Below, piece by piece: positions 39,650-49,430 of a DNA stretch of 64,000 bases (positions are counted from its first letter, which is position 1; the number at the start of each line of letters is the position of its first letter). The DNA lies in assembly GCA_944324285.1 (NCBI GenBank), contig CALUVR010000009.1, forward strand, positions 1-64,000. The letters are read 5' to 3'. The translations under genes and the position numbers were made by a program. Source of the stretch: Candidatus Gastranaerophilales bacterium. Lineage in GTDB: Bacteria > Cyanobacteriota > Vampirovibrionia > Gastranaerophilales > Gastranaerophilaceae. Below the pieces are notes generated by a model. It ran no database searches. It saw only the letters and a program-made list of their open reading frames with translations, and was not told where the DNA came from.

Positions 39650-41314
39650 ATGGGTTTATCAGCATCACAAGCTAGATTATTAACCATAACCGCAAGAAAA
39701 TCTGATTGCGAATATGAATCTATGAGATTATCGCACCAGAAAATTGCGCTTTCGAGAGATATGGATGTTGTATCTGCCGAATATCAAGATGCCATAAACC
39801 AAACAAAATTAATGTATGATTTCTACGGAAATAATACTCAGGTTAACCCGTTGTCATATAACTTATTGATGAGTCCGTCGGCTTTGAATGATTATATTCC
39901 GACAACCATAACGGACAAAGGCGGACGAGTTGTATTGAATCCGGCTCTGGCACGTGCTGCAAAAGCAGCAGGTATTCCGCAGGAAGGTATGGACGGACTT
40001 CCGTCATCAGAGATGAGAAATGCCTTCATCGACGGCTTGGTCGCAAATGACGTAATCTCTGATATTCAGGGGGAAAACATTAAAAAGACAACCTACAACC
40101 AGATGGCAGGTGTCGGATCCACTGACCTTGTAACTGTTAATACTTCTGAAGCTAGTTATTCTGAATTTGTAGACATGTTGAAGGGTATAAGATTAGACTT
40201 ATCAGATATTCTTGGAGAACATAACTATGCAGGTGGACAAAATACCAGCTTTGGTTTATTTGAAGTAAACGGGAATAACCTTACGCAAATAACCCCTGAC
40301 TCTATATCATTAACAGATTTATTAAACGGGAACTATGCATTAAGAGGGGCTGCACACCACCAGGGTGACGGGGAAGGCAGAGAATTTAAATCTTGGGAAC
40401 TTCTTGTTGACTTCATTGGCAGCAGCACTTTATGGGAGAGCATATTTACAGGCGTTGAATCCTTCCTTGATACCGGAGATGCTTACACCCAGGCAGCTTT
40501 GGAATATGCAAGCAGCAAGATTAAGGAATCTGTGGAACTGCTGGGTCAAAGAAATGACAGCAAAGGCGGCAATGTAGATTACTCTAACTTTGCATTCTGG
40601 AAACAATGCGGCGGTAACATATTCGGAGGTAACAACGGTACTGATACGGTTCTGAAAGAAATTAACGGACGTCTTGATGAGTATGTTGGTATCATATACA
40701 GTGAAAATAGCGGTGATGAAAATGAAGGCGGATTTACAAAAGACGGTTACGGTATTAACCTTTCATATATGGTAAAAGCATACCTGACTTACTTCGCTGA
40801 ATATATGCAGGGTATTTCAAATTCAGATTACAATGTTGATAAATTATTAGAACAATGTAACTTTGTAGATGATATGTTCACCTTCACTTATGTAACGGAT
40901 GTTGATACATCAGGTGACAACCTCCTGATAGCAGGCTTCTATGATGCATTGTTCAACCAGATTTGTCTGAATGGCTGGACAGAAAATGAAAATATCGACG
41001 ACATTGAATATCTTGAAGAGATGCTCAAATCCGGCGCTATGTATATGTCTACAATGGCTGACGACGGTTACTACTATCAGGGCAACTACTCGACAAATAC
41101 TTATGTTAAAGAAGTTACCGATGAAACAGCCGTCGCACAGGCTGAAGCTAAATACAACAGAGAAAAACAAAAAATTAATTCAAAAGAAAATATTATTGAT
41201 ATGAAGATGAAAAATCTTGATACGGAAATCTCGGCACTGACAACCGAGTATGATACGGTCAAATCGGTCATTGATAAGAATATTGAGAAAACATTTAAAC
41301 GATATAACGCTTAA
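39650..41314 (+). CDS. Large signal-less protein with terminal coiled coils
   Basis: A 554-residue protein of unknown function. It starts MGLSASQARLLTITARKSD with an amphipathic helix and a short coiled coil. A long Asn/Gly/Asp-rich middle part follows, and the C-terminus is a coiled coil (KYNREKQKINSKENIIDM, FKRY end). Helical ends around a variable centre and the absence of a Sec signal recall flagellin-like or type III-exported proteins; this is a structural analogy only. The ribosome site is weak (AAAGGATTTT, 15 bases away). It is monocistronic with a terminator. Confidence 0.65.
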   Translation: MGLSASQARLLTITARKSDCEYESMRLSHQKIALSRDMDVVSAEYQDAINQTKLMYDFYGNNTQVNPLSYNLLMSPSALNDYIPTTITDKGGRVVLNPALARAAKAAGIPQEGMDGLPSSEMRNAFIDGLVANDVISDIQGENIKKTTYNQMAGVGSTDLVTVNTSEASYSEFVDMLKGIRLDLSDILGEHNYAGGQNTSFGLFEVNGNNLTQITPDSISLTDLLNGNYALRGAAHHQGDGEGREFKSWELLVDFIGSSTLWESIFTGVESFLDTGDAYTQAALEYASSKIKESVELLGQRNDSKGGNVDYSNFAFWKQCGGNIFGGNNGTDTVLKEINGRLDEYVGIIYSENSGDENEGGFTKDGYGINLSYMVKAYLTYFAEYMQGISNSDYNVDKLLEQCNFVDDMFTFTYVTDVDTSGDNLLIAGFYDALFNQICLNGWTENENIDDIEYLEEMLKSGAMYMSTMADDGYYYQGNYSTNTYVKEVTDETAVAQAEAKYNREKQKINSKENIIDMKMKNLDTEISALTTEYDTVKSVIDKNIEKTFKRYNA

Positions 41315-41317
41315 CAG

Positions 41318-41342
41318 AGCCGGCTATAAGCCGGCTTTTTAA
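41318..41342 (+). terminator. Intrinsic terminator
   Basis: AGCCGGC-tata-AGCCGGCTTTTT: stem and T-run directly after the stop of the 39650 gene. Confidence 0.88.
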
Positions 41343-41343
41343 C

Positions 41344-41800
41344 ATTAATAGTGAAAAGTGAATGGAAAAAGTAATCGTCATTGCGAGGCGTTAGCCGAAG
41401 CAATCCAGCCTTTGAAAAAGTGATGCGTGAAGAGTGAGTGGTGAAGGGTTCAACAATAATATGTCATTCTTTATTCGTTCAACCATTCACCGTTCAACTT
41501 TTCTAATACACTTACCCCTCTCCCCTGCCCCTCTCCCGCAAGGGCAGAGGGGATAGGATTTTTCCCCTCTTGTAAAGGGGGGATTAAGGGGAAATTTTTG
41601 CCTCCCTTTGTAAGGGAGGTGGCGCGTTAGCGCCGGAGGGTTTTCTTTGCCACCCCTCACCCCACCCCTCTCCCTAAAGGGGAGAGGGGATAGAATTCTG
41701 CGTCATTGCGAGGCGTTGCCGAAGCAATCCAACCTTTTGAGAAGTGATGCGTGTTGGACTAATTACTTTATAGAACCCTTCACCACTCACTTCTCACTTA
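41344..41800. repeat. Composite repeat cluster
   Basis: Two GTCATTGCGAGGCGTT modules (41382 and 41702) are each followed by AGTGATGCGTG. C-rich palindromes lie at about 41512-41560 and 41645-41695, and the CTCCC...GGAGGTGGCGCG/GCGCCGGAGGG palindrome at 41600-41642. The block 41650-41750 repeats the module order of 39237-39345. No gene is seen. Confidence 0.85.
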
Positions 41801-41849
41801 ATTGCACTTAACGCTTTTTACATAGTGCCCGCTTATCTCTAACACAACC

Positions 41850-42668
41850 CTACACATCCGCAACAGGAGGGATATCAATACGTTTAAGCCGTTGTTCTAT
41901 ACGACGATACCATTTCAAATGCTGTTTAAAAAGTATTTTGTAATCGGAAATTTTCCCCGATGAAATTTCGTGGAATTGCTCATCACAAGTTTGTGCCATA
42001 CTGTTCTCAAGAATATGTGTAAGCTCTTTTCTGTCAAGAGTATTCTCCGTCAAGGAGATTTTATCACCAAATTTAACAACGACTTCAGGTCTGTTATCTC
42101 TGAAAAAGCAATAATCAACCGCAACAGGTACAAGATTAACCTTTCCGAAGCGTTTGACTGCGTTCTGAGCAATATAAGCAAGCCCTGTCTGGAACACAAT
42201 AGGTCTGTAGTGAGGCGGTCTGATAATCCCTTGCGGAAATATACATAGAATATTTTTTAAATCTCCGACAACATCAACGGAATATTTAAGCGCTTTCATA
42301 GCAGATTGCGGAGATTTTTTACAAACCGAATACCCGCCGCCGCGTCTGAGAAGAGGAAATCTGTTCAACTCCTCAATCATAAGCCTTATTTCTTTATGAA
42401 AAATTCTATGAGTAATATTATACATGACAATACCGTCCCACCAGTTGCAGTGAGGGGCAAAAAGGATAGTCGGAACTCCCTTTTCCATAACATTTTCCGC
42501 ACCCTTATACCGGAATGCGAAAAATCTGTTCTGAAGCATATTAAAGAAAAACAAACTTGCTACCATAAGCCAGAATTTGTTAGTCTTTGCGGGTTTGAAT
42601 TTCTCCTCTTTATTCCTCAATTTTGTCGGAGGGATGTCAGAATATAATTGTTCTTCAACACTACTCAT
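41850..42668 (-). CDS. plsC: 1-acyl-glycerol-3-phosphate acyltransferase family protein
   Basis: A 272-residue PlsC-type acyltransferase. The catalytic HX4D motif is in LFAPHCNWWDG, the glycerol-phosphate-binding region is around CIFPQGIIRPPHY, and a hydrophobic stretch near residue 30-45 anchors it to the inner membrane. It acylates lysophosphatidate or a related lipid; a role other than phospholipid synthesis cannot be excluded. It is monocistronic. Confidence 0.85.
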   Translation of the reverse strand: MSSVEEQLYSDIPPTKLRNKEEKFKPAKTNKFWLMVASLFFFNMLQNRFFAFRYKGAENVMEKGVPTILFAPHCNWWDGIVMYNITHRIFHKEIRLMIEELNRFPLLRRGGGYSVCKKSPQSAMKALKYSVDVVGDLKNILCIFPQGIIRPPHYRPIVFQTGLAYIAQNAVKRFGKVNLVPVAVDYCFFRDNRPEVVVKFGDKISLTENTLDRKELTHILENSMAQTCDEQFHEISSGKISDYKILFKQHLKWYRRIEQRLKRIDIPPVADV

Positions 42669-42759
42669 AATAGAATTATTTTACTCCGCTGAAATTAAAT
42701 AGTGAATAGCTGATGTACTAATTTTAAGAAATCTTTACTTGTCAATCAAATTAAACGGC

Positions 42760-43560
42760 TCAAAGTTTTGCTAAGATTTTCAAGATAAACGATTTAAACT
42801 TAGATTTTGCCTTATTTGTGGTTTCAATGACTTCTGCATGGGATAGACGGTCACCGTCGTGGGAGCTTGCAGCATTGGATATACAGCTTATCCCGAGAAC
42901 CCGCATGCCGCAATAATTTGCGACTATTGCTTCCGGAACAGTAGACATCCCGACTGCGTCTGCTCCAAACATTCTTGCCATGTGAATTTCTGAAGGAGTT
43001 TCATAGCATGGACCGGAATTTGCAAGGTAAACGCCCTCTTTAATATCAATAGACAACTCTTCTGCGCATTTTTTTGCAAGTTCACGCAAATCTTTTTTGT
43101 AAACCTCTGACATATCAGGGAACCTTTCGCCGAGAGAATCGTCATTTGGTCCTATAAGAGGGTTAGACCCCATACAATTGATATGATCTTTTAATATCAT
43201 TAAATCGGAAGGTCTGTAAGATTCATTCACGGCACCCGCGGCATTTGTGAGAATAAGCGTTTCAACACCGAGTTTTTTCATAACCTTCACAGGATATGTA
43301 ATCTCCTGCATTGTATGTCCTTCATAAAAGTGGTTCCGACCCTGCATCATAACGACTTTTTTGCCGGAAATTTCAGCAAAAACAAGTCTGCCCTTGTGCC
43401 CGCTTACGGTTGATTTTATAAATCCCGGAATTTCGGAATAAGGTATTGCTAAATCACAGTACTCATCGGCAAGTTCGCCAAGACCCGAACCCAGAATAAT
43501 ACCTATTTCAGGCTTAAACCCGTTAGTTTTCTCTTCAATAAATCTGATAGCTTCATCCAT
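42760..43560 (-). CDS. punA: Purine nucleoside phosphorylase
   Basis: A 266-residue family II (trimeric) PNP that splits inosine or guanosine with phosphate. The phosphate loop is GIILGSGLGELAD, and LTNAAGAVNESYRPSDLM, GVYLANSGPCYETPSEI and GMSTVPEAIVANYCG complete the active site. Its task is nucleoside salvage; upp, 1.1 kb away, serves uracil. Confidence 0.95.
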   Translation of the reverse strand: MDEAIRFIEEKTNGFKPEIGIILGSGLGELADEYCDLAIPYSEIPGFIKSTVSGHKGRLVFAEISGKKVVMMQGRNHFYEGHTMQEITYPVKVMKKLGVETLILTNAAGAVNESYRPSDLMILKDHINCMGSNPLIGPNDDSLGERFPDMSEVYKKDLRELAKKCAEELSIDIKEGVYLANSGPCYETPSEIHMARMFGADAVGMSTVPEAIVANYCGMRVLGISCISNAASSHDGDRLSHAEVIETTNKAKSKFKSFILKILAKL

Positions 43561-43623
43561 TAACCCTAATACCCCTTTAATATTTAAATTTCACCTCTGC
43601 CGCATACTCTAGCGGACTCACAC

Positions 43624-43661
43624 AAAAAGACACACAAATGGATTACCGTTGTGTGTCTTTT
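43624..43661 (-). terminator. Terminator of rpoZ
   Basis: AAAAGACACACAA and TTGTGTGTCTTTT form a 13-base stem immediately after the small gene at 43675. Confidence 0.85.
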
Positions 43662-43674
43662 GATTAAATTTATA

Positions 43675-43914
43675 TTAGCCAACCAAACGGTTGTCATCAG
43701 CTTCGGAAGCTTTTACCATAATAGCATGCTCAACCGGATTTTCTCTTGTATAGCCGGTTTCGTGACTATCATCAAAAACAAATTCATCATGAGCTTTTTT
43801 CGCCTGATTTTCATCAACCAGTTTCTTTGCAAGTTCTGCAATTTCGTAAACCAGTTGATATCTGTTATCTGTATTTTCGTTCAAATCCCATGCTACTTTT
43901 ATTATTTGCTCCAT
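43675..43914 (-). CDS. rpoZ: RNA polymerase subunit omega (putative)
   Basis: A 79-residue protein with the omega layout: NRYQLVYEIAELAKKL (compare NRF-LV-AA-RA in omega) and the later NPVEHAIMVKA, with an acidic insertion between. Omega aids assembly of beta prime with alpha. Sequence similarity is modest, so the call is tentative. The start is uncertain: an ATG at 43929 adds five residues, while the one used here has GAGG about 12 bases upstream. Confidence 0.6.
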   Translation of the reverse strand: MEQIIKVAWDLNENTDNRYQLVYEIAELAKKLVDENQAKKAHDEFVFDDSHETGYTRENPVEHAIMVKASEADDNRLVG

Positions 43915-43992
43915 ATATGTAAACCTCATTTCTTAATTAGTAAATTAATAATATAATATAAAAAATTTTTTCGCAAGTAGTAAAAATCATGC

Positions 43993-43998
43993 TATAAT
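43993..43998 (+). promoter_or_regulatory. -10 box of the MCE gene, leaderless type
   Basis: TGCTATAAT (extended -10) ends seven bases before the ATG at 44006, and no ribosome site fits in between. Confidence 0.6.
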
Positions 43999-44005
43999 CA
44001 AAGAC

Positions 44006-44644
44006 ATGAATATCAAAGACAAATTTAAAATCTTACAATGGGCAGAAGCTCTGATATGGGTTATTATAATAAGTCTGGTTATTTTCGGGATAAGGTATCA
44101 CAATTACCAAAAAACAAAGGGGTTAAAAACTTATCAGATATTTTTGCAGGATGTGGACGGACTCATAGTCGGTTCACCTGTCAGAATGCTCGGAGTTGCA
44201 ATAGGATACATTGAACAGGTTAAAATCGTAGGCGATACGGTTTATGTAAAATTTGTACTTAATGATAAAAATATGTCCATTCCGAAGGGTTCCATTGCAA
44301 CCGTAGAATTTAACGGACTCGGCGGTTCTAAGTCACTGGAGATTTATCCTCCGACAGAACAGAGTCTTGCAACAAACAAGTTAATCGTCACCCAAAGACC
44401 TATGAGGCTCAATGATTCCATTGGATTAATTGACGATATGTTTGATAAATTAACCTCAATGATTATTAGAGGCTCACATTTTGCAACAGAAATCAACGGA
44501 TTTATGCCTATGCCTGCAAAAAGAGGCGCAATGACCTTTAGTAAGCAGGAAAAAGAGATTAAAGAAATTGATAAACTTATAGATAAACTGCAAGAAAACC
44601 GCCAGATATTCAGCGACAAGCTAAAGGAGGCTAAAAATGATTAG
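44006..44644 (+). CDS. MCE/MlaD-family lipid transport protein
   Basis: A 212-residue protein with one N-terminal membrane helix (ALIWVIIISLVIFGI) and a periplasmic MCE domain (IFLQDVDGLIVGSPVRMLG, IGYIEQVKI, ATVEFNGLGGSKSLEI). A coiled tail follows. MlaD-like proteins bring lipid between the membranes with an ABC transporter, which is not in this window. The gene implies an outer membrane. Its stop overlaps the upp start by eight bases (ATG at 44637). Confidence 0.88.
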   Translation: MNIKDKFKILQWAEALIWVIIISLVIFGIRYHNYQKTKGLKTYQIFLQDVDGLIVGSPVRMLGVAIGYIEQVKIVGDTVYVKFVLNDKNMSIPKGSIATVEFNGLGGSKSLEIYPPTEQSLATNKLIVTQRPMRLNDSIGLIDDMFDKLTSMIIRGSHFATEINGFMPMPAKRGAMTFSKQEKEIKEIDKLIDKLQENRQIFSDKLKEAKND

Positions 44645-45287
44645 CAAAAACATAAAAGTCATAACAAATCCTGTTATCTTAGAAAATTTAAGGGTAATGA
44701 GGGACAAAAATACCGATTCTCAAGGGGTGAGGATTGCGACGAGAAAAATCACCCGCTGCCTTCTTTATGAAGCGGCAAGAAACCTTCCGCTTGTCGATAA
44801 AGAAGTTACGACACCTCTCACGACTTTTACAACAAAGGTTATAGATCCTGATATAAAAATTATTATATCCCCTATTTTACGAGCAGGTCTGATTTTTACG
44901 GATGAAGCAATTGATATCCTGCCGCAGGCCTGCATACGTCATATCGGGATGTATAGAGATGAAAAAACGCTGAAACCTGTCTGGTATTATAATAAGGTTC
45001 CTATGGAGGCGCCAAATCCGGAAAAATTCTATATATACCTGACAGATCCTATGCTTGCTACAGGAAACACACTTGTTGAAGCAATCAAACTCTATGCTGA
45101 TAAAGGTATTCCGATTGATAATATTAAAATTATATGTATAATCGCAGCACCGGAAGGTTTGGAAAATATTCAAAAACACTATCCTGATATTGAAATTACA
45201 ACAGCAGCAGTTGACGACCACTTAAACGACAAGGGGTATATTGTTCCAGGTATGGGCGATGCAGGCGACAGAATTTTCAATACATAA
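44637..45287 (+). CDS. upp: Uracil phosphoribosyltransferase
   Basis: A 216-residue UPRTase converting uracil and PRPP to UMP. The PRPP loop is YLTDPMLATGNTLVEA, ILRAGL binds phosphates, and the uracil site is near the C-terminus (GYIVPGMGDAGDRIF). AAAGGAGGC precedes the ATG, and it overlaps the MCE gene, so the two are one transcript. Confidence 0.95.
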   Translation: MISKNIKVITNPVILENLRVMRDKNTDSQGVRIATRKITRCLLYEAARNLPLVDKEVTTPLTTFTTKVIDPDIKIIISPILRAGLIFTDEAIDILPQACIRHIGMYRDEKTLKPVWYYNKVPMEAPNPEKFYIYLTDPMLATGNTLVEAIKLYADKGIPIDNIKIICIIAAPEGLENIQKHYPDIEITTAAVDDHLNDKGYIVPGMGDAGDRIFNT

Positions 45288-45332
45288 TATTTTGGCGCAG
45301 CCGGTCGTGCACAATTTTCTGTTAAATTTTGT

Positions 45333-45383
45333 AAAAAATAATGGCAGTTTTTAAAGTTTATTTTAAAGCTGCCGTTATTTTTT
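45333..45383 (+). terminator. Terminator of upp
   Basis: AAATAATGGCAG and CTGCCGTTATTT form a stem with a T-run. Confidence 0.8.
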
Positions 45384-45412
45384 GTGTGTAGAAGTTTATA
45401 AGGAAAAATATT

Positions 45413-47290
45413 ATGGATTTCAGAATTGACCTCAATGCTGCAAAAGGTACAGCAAAGGCTTCGCAGCAGGAAGATACAGAAAAACTCAAACGTGAAGCTA
45501 AAGCAAAGGGCGAATATATAGTAAGTGTGAGCGGGGATGAAAAAGGTCTATTCGCAATAGCTAAAAAATTTAATATGTCATTAACCGACTTTAAAAATAT
45601 GACAGGACTTACAAAAGATACACTGCAAAAAGGACAGGTAATTAAAAACATTCCGACAGCCAAAATCGAATCAGGAATGGGGCTTGCATCTATCGCCAGA
45701 AAACACGGTATGACACTTGAACAGTTCTGCACACTGAATAATATTGATAAAAATTACAAACCTCAAAAAGGGGAATACTTCTATGTATTTCCTGATAAAA
45801 GCAGGCAAAAACCGGATGCCGGCAAAGACACCCCGGCACCTCAACCTAAACCGGAAACAGAACCTCAACCTGAGGCAAAACCTCAGCCAAAACCTGAGGT
45901 AAAACCTATAGAGCAGCCCGAGCCTCCTATGAGCGCGGAAGATATAGCAGCGGGTCTGGAACAGGCTGCAAGTGATTACAGAGGCGCTGTTGGAAGAGAT
46001 GAATTTAACCAAATTTTTAATAAAATTAACAAAAATAACGTCATTGATGTAGTTCAAAGTTTTGAAGAACAAAACGGTAAAAGTTTAATCAATATGATTT
46101 CCGATGAATGGAGCAGCAGCCATGAGGACAGAAAAGCTGCAATGACAAAAATTTTCGATTTGGTAGCAGGAAAAACCGGCAACCGAAACCCGAAATTGAG
46201 AGAAGAATTCATTGATAACCTTAATGACGAATTTGATTCGTGGGGATTTGTATCCACAAAGAAAATGGATAAAATCATCAACGGTATGATAAATCCTGAT
46301 GAAAGTTTTATTGAAGAATACGACATAGAAACAAATGACCGCGATAATACAGGTATCCGCGCAGAGCACATGAGCGGAAAAGTTTATCCGAATGAAGTAT
46401 TCCACACAACAAACGGCGGCAGAAGCAGAGATATCACTCCGGAAACAAAAACTTCGATAAAAGATGGCGACGGAAACACAGTTACTGCAGGAACACTAAA
46501 AAACTGGGCACTACACAGCGGCAGACGGGATAAAGGTTTCAGCGACGTAAAAGATCCGTTTATAGTTCGACCGCTCCCTAATTACAACACTGAAACAAAG
46601 AAAATTGAAGCAGTTACAGAAGTCTTAGAGCCTACCTCAAGCGGAAATCTCGACGGTAAGGTTGTAATTCTTAATCCGGGACACGGCGGCTATCAGCAAA
46701 ACAACGGATTTTTTGATGCCGGAACAGTGCTTTCCGTTGAAAATGCCGAAGGCGAACAAATGCCGATTGAAGAATGGCGGGTTGCACAGATGTATACAGA
46801 CAAAATTGCAGACAATTTAAGAAACCGCGGCGCACAGGTTGTAATAGTGTCAGGTGCTGTCAGAAACGGAGGTATGGCGGCTCAAAAATATATAGAAAGA
46901 ATGCTCGATGGTAAAAAAGGTGACGATGCCGTAAGAGATGTTATGCAATCTACGGATAAGGAAGATATGCTGTTTCTCTCAATTCACGTTGAATCAGCCA
47001 AAGAAAGACCGGATCAAAAAGCTTGCACGGTAAGGTACTCAAAAGATATGGATAAAGAACTTGCAGAAAACATCAATAAACACGTAAATCAAGGCTTTAT
47101 GGCTCTGACTCCAAATCCCGTACACGATAACTTGTACGTAAATAAAGCGGCAAAAGGGGTTACTGCATCTCTTCTTGAAATCGGCAACATTGCAAACGGT
47201 AGCATTACAAATTCTCTGCTGTCAGACTTTGACCAGAAAAAATACGCTGAATGTATTGCCGATGCAATAGAAGAAACAATGCTTAACTAG
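45413..47290 (+). CDS. LysM/N-acetylmuramoyl-L-alanine amidase without signal peptide
   Basis: A 625-residue cell-wall hydrolase. Two LysM-like segments (about 35-75 and 85-125) are followed by a Pro/Glu/Lys-rich linker (130-180) and a helical middle part (180-320). The Amidase_3 domain (about 415-622) has zinc and catalytic residues H424 (NPGHGG), E453/E454 (EEWR), H525 (SIHVES) and E589 (LLEIGN). It cuts the lactyl-peptide bond of peptidoglycan. The N-terminus (MDFRIDLNAAKGTAKA) is not a Sec signal. AAGGAAAAATATT precedes the ATG. A lysozyme gene follows after 12 bases. Confidence 0.88.
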   Translation: MDFRIDLNAAKGTAKASQQEDTEKLKREAKAKGEYIVSVSGDEKGLFAIAKKFNMSLTDFKNMTGLTKDTLQKGQVIKNIPTAKIESGMGLASIARKHGMTLEQFCTLNNIDKNYKPQKGEYFYVFPDKSRQKPDAGKDTPAPQPKPETEPQPEAKPQPKPEVKPIEQPEPPMSAEDIAAGLEQAASDYRGAVGRDEFNQIFNKINKNNVIDVVQSFEEQNGKSLINMISDEWSSSHEDRKAAMTKIFDLVAGKTGNRNPKLREEFIDNLNDEFDSWGFVSTKKMDKIINGMINPDESFIEEYDIETNDRDNTGIRAEHMSGKVYPNEVFHTTNGGRSRDITPETKTSIKDGDGNTVTAGTLKNWALHSGRRDKGFSDVKDPFIVRPLPNYNTETKKIEAVTEVLEPTSSGNLDGKVVILNPGHGGYQQNNGFFDAGTVLSVENAEGEQMPIEEWRVAQMYTDKIADNLRNRGAQVVIVSGAVRNGGMAAQKYIERMLDGKKGDDAVRDVMQSTDKEDMLFLSIHVESAKERPDQKACTVRYSKDMDKELAENINKHVNQGFMALTPNPVHDNLYVNKAAKGVTASLLEIGNIANGSITNSLLSDFDQKKYAECIADAIEETMLN

Positions 47291-47302
47291 AAAGGATTTA
47301 TT

Positions 47303-48484
47303 TTGAGCGAAATAAATTTCAATTTTTCAATAATCCCCCAGCAAAACGGCGGACACAAAGTTAAAGCCGGAGAAACTCTCTATTCTATTGCAAAATCAAT
47401 GGGAGTTTCCGTTGAGGAACTAAAAAAAGCAAACGGCTTAAAAGATAATACCATTTCAATAGGACAAATCTTAAGAGCACCGTCGGCATCATCGCAATCT
47501 TCGTCTGTAGAAATTCCTATGATGCGAGATATTTCCGATGAACAGATTGAAACGGACAGCAAAAGAAGCCGATATTTAAAAATTACCCCGCACGCCGACC
47601 ATACCTTAAAAGCGGGCGAAACCCCTTCCACCCTTGCGAGAAAATACAATGTGGAAGAGCGGGTTATCCTCATGCTGAACGGACTTTCAAAAGAAGATGC
47701 CACAAAACTTCAAATAGGACAGACTCTGAAAATTCCCCCGACCCGCACAGCGCGAAATATAAATAACCTGAATGATGCAGCATCTGCCTTAGGGGTCAGT
47801 GTGGATTTTGTAAAAAGATTAAAAAGAATAGAAGATGGGCTTGATGCAAATAAAAAACCTTTCCCTGATAACAAATTCCATAATACGCCCTACACCGATG
47901 ATGAAGGAAACCCTACAATTGGAATAGGTCACGTTGTTAAAAAAGGCGAAAAGACAAATCTTACGAATAAAGAAGTTCTTGAACTTTTCGTGAATGATAT
48001 GCTCAAAATGGAAGAAAACCTCTGGACTGTTATGGGCGGGAAACAAAATTACGACAAGCTGCCGCAGAACATAAAAGAAGCCCTTCTTGATATGACATTC
48101 AACAAAGGCACGGCGATTATTGAAAAATCTCCGGGGTTAGTCTGGGCGCTGAAAAACGGAAAATACGAGGCTGCAATCTGCAAAATGACGAACAATAAAT
48201 CGCTTAAAGGTAAAGAGATGAGCGGTCTTAGCAAGCGCAGATTGTTTGATATATCGACCGCCGCAAAAATGTACAACGGCAACCCGCCGCAAAGTATTAT
48301 AAATACTGCGCAGCAAGTTTATAACCGAGGGATTGAACTTTTAAAAACTGAAAGTGCAAAAGCCTACAAGGAGTTAAAAAATCCGGGGATTTCCCTCCAG
48401 GAATACATCCAAAACCAGATAAACGGCTACAACTCCTATGCTAGAGAATATATGGGAGATAAAATTAAACTTAAAGACAGGTAA
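47303..48484 (+). CDS. LysM/T4-type lysozyme (GH24) without signal peptide
   Basis: A 393-residue protein. LysM 1 is at about 18-60 ([18 protein letters not shown]), LysM 2 at about 98-142 ([18 protein letters not shown]), and a GH24 muramidase domain runs from about 155 to 350. The probable catalytic glutamate is E177 (RIEDG), with [16 protein letters not shown] after it. It starts at TTG (47303) with AAAGGATTTATT upstream. There is no Sec signal. Its 3' end overlaps the convergent asparaginase gene by 14 bases. Confidence 0.85.
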   Translation: MSEINFNFSIIPQQNGGHKVKAGETLYSIAKSMGVSVEELKKANGLKDNTISIGQILRAPSASSQSSSVEIPMMRDISDEQIETDSKRSRYLKITPHADHTLKAGETPSTLARKYNVEERVILMLNGLSKEDATKLQIGQTLKIPPTRTARNINNLNDAASALGVSVDFVKRLKRIEDGLDANKKPFPDNKFHNTPYTDDEGNPTIGIGHVVKKGEKTNLTNKEVLELFVNDMLKMEENLWTVMGGKQNYDKLPQNIKEALLDMTFNKGTAIIEKSPGLVWALKNGKYEAAICKMTNNKSLKGKEMSGLSKRRLFDISTAAKMYNGNPPQSIINTAQQVYNRGIELLKTESAKAYKELKNPGISLQEYIQNQINGYNSYAREYMGDKIKLKDR

Positions 48485-49430
48485 CAATTTCGCCTACAAT
48501 ATCACCGTGAAGTGTTTTTATATTGTAATCAGCCTCAATATTTGCCCAGTGTAAATTTTTGAGGCTGTCGAGTGTCAGAAGTTCACGAGCCTTCATATCA
48601 CAGTCGGAAATCTTCACTATCAAACCTTCCTGACTTTCAAGGTTAACAACAATACAAAGCCCGCCCGCACCGACTTTTGCAACAAGGTTTTCAGAATCTG
48701 CTATAATCTTGGTATCAGTCCTGTCCTCTCCGCCGATTACGTAAGGATATTCGCGGAAAGCTTTTGCTATTTTATCGTATTTAGGATTACAGAAAAGTTT
48801 TATGAAACCTTTCACCATATTTTCTAACGGCATTGAATGAATCGGAACCCCGCAGCCGTCTTTTGTCACGGGATAATCTTTTTTTATGCCGCATAGTTCA
48901 TATATTTTTCTTTTAATTTCTTTTTGAAGCGGATGGTCAGGAGAGTCGTAACTTTCTAAATCCCAGCCGTTCATCTTGCATAACCCGAGCATCATAATAT
49001 GTTTTCCGACGCAGTTGTTATGGAAAATGCTTTCCTGCTGCCCGCTCAAAAGCAATTCTTCTTTTGCTGTTTTGGAGATTGGTTTATGAAATCCGCATTT
49101 GAGATATGTTTCATCAAGACAAATTTTCTTTAAAAGATTTTTTGCTGTTTCAACGTGGATTTTTTCACCAGCGTGGGAAGCGCAGCAAATTGCAATTTCC
49201 TGCAGCGACATATCGTATCTTATATCCATTCCATAATCAATCAAAAGACTTGCCTGCAGTGGTTTTGCACAGGAACGCAAAAAGAAAGGATACCCGTTTG
49301 TTTCACCAATACTATCTATAATATGCTGACCGTCAGAAACCAACATATAGCCGAAATGCTCTTCTTCTATCAGCCCATCTCTAATATATTTTACAAGAAT
49401 TTCAGGTTTACCCGTCGTCATCATTGTCAT
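48471..49430 (-). CDS. Asparaginase, Rhizobium etli-type family
   Basis: A 319-residue member of the asparaginase II (pfam06089) family, which hydrolyses asparagine to aspartate and ammonia. Motifs are [52 protein letters not shown] and GGEDRTDT. It lacks the usual type I/II asparaginase motifs. The start is uncertain: several ATGs lie within ten codons, overlapping the upstream gene's end. Confidence 0.85.
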   Translation of the reverse strand: MTMMTTGKPEILVKYIRDGLIEEEHFGYMLVSDGQHIIDSIGETNGYPFFLRSCAKPLQASLLIDYGMDIRYDMSLQEIAICCASHAGEKIHVETAKNLLKKICLDETYLKCGFHKPISKTAKEELLLSGQQESIFHNNCVGKHIMMLGLCKMNGWDLESYDSPDHPLQKEIKRKIYELCGIKKDYPVTKDGCGVPIHSMPLENMVKGFIKLFCNPKYDKIAKAFREYPYVIGGEDRTDTKIIADSENLVAKVGAGGLCIVVNLESQEGLIVKISDCDMKARELLTLDSLKNLHWANIEADYNIKTLHGDIVGEIVTCL

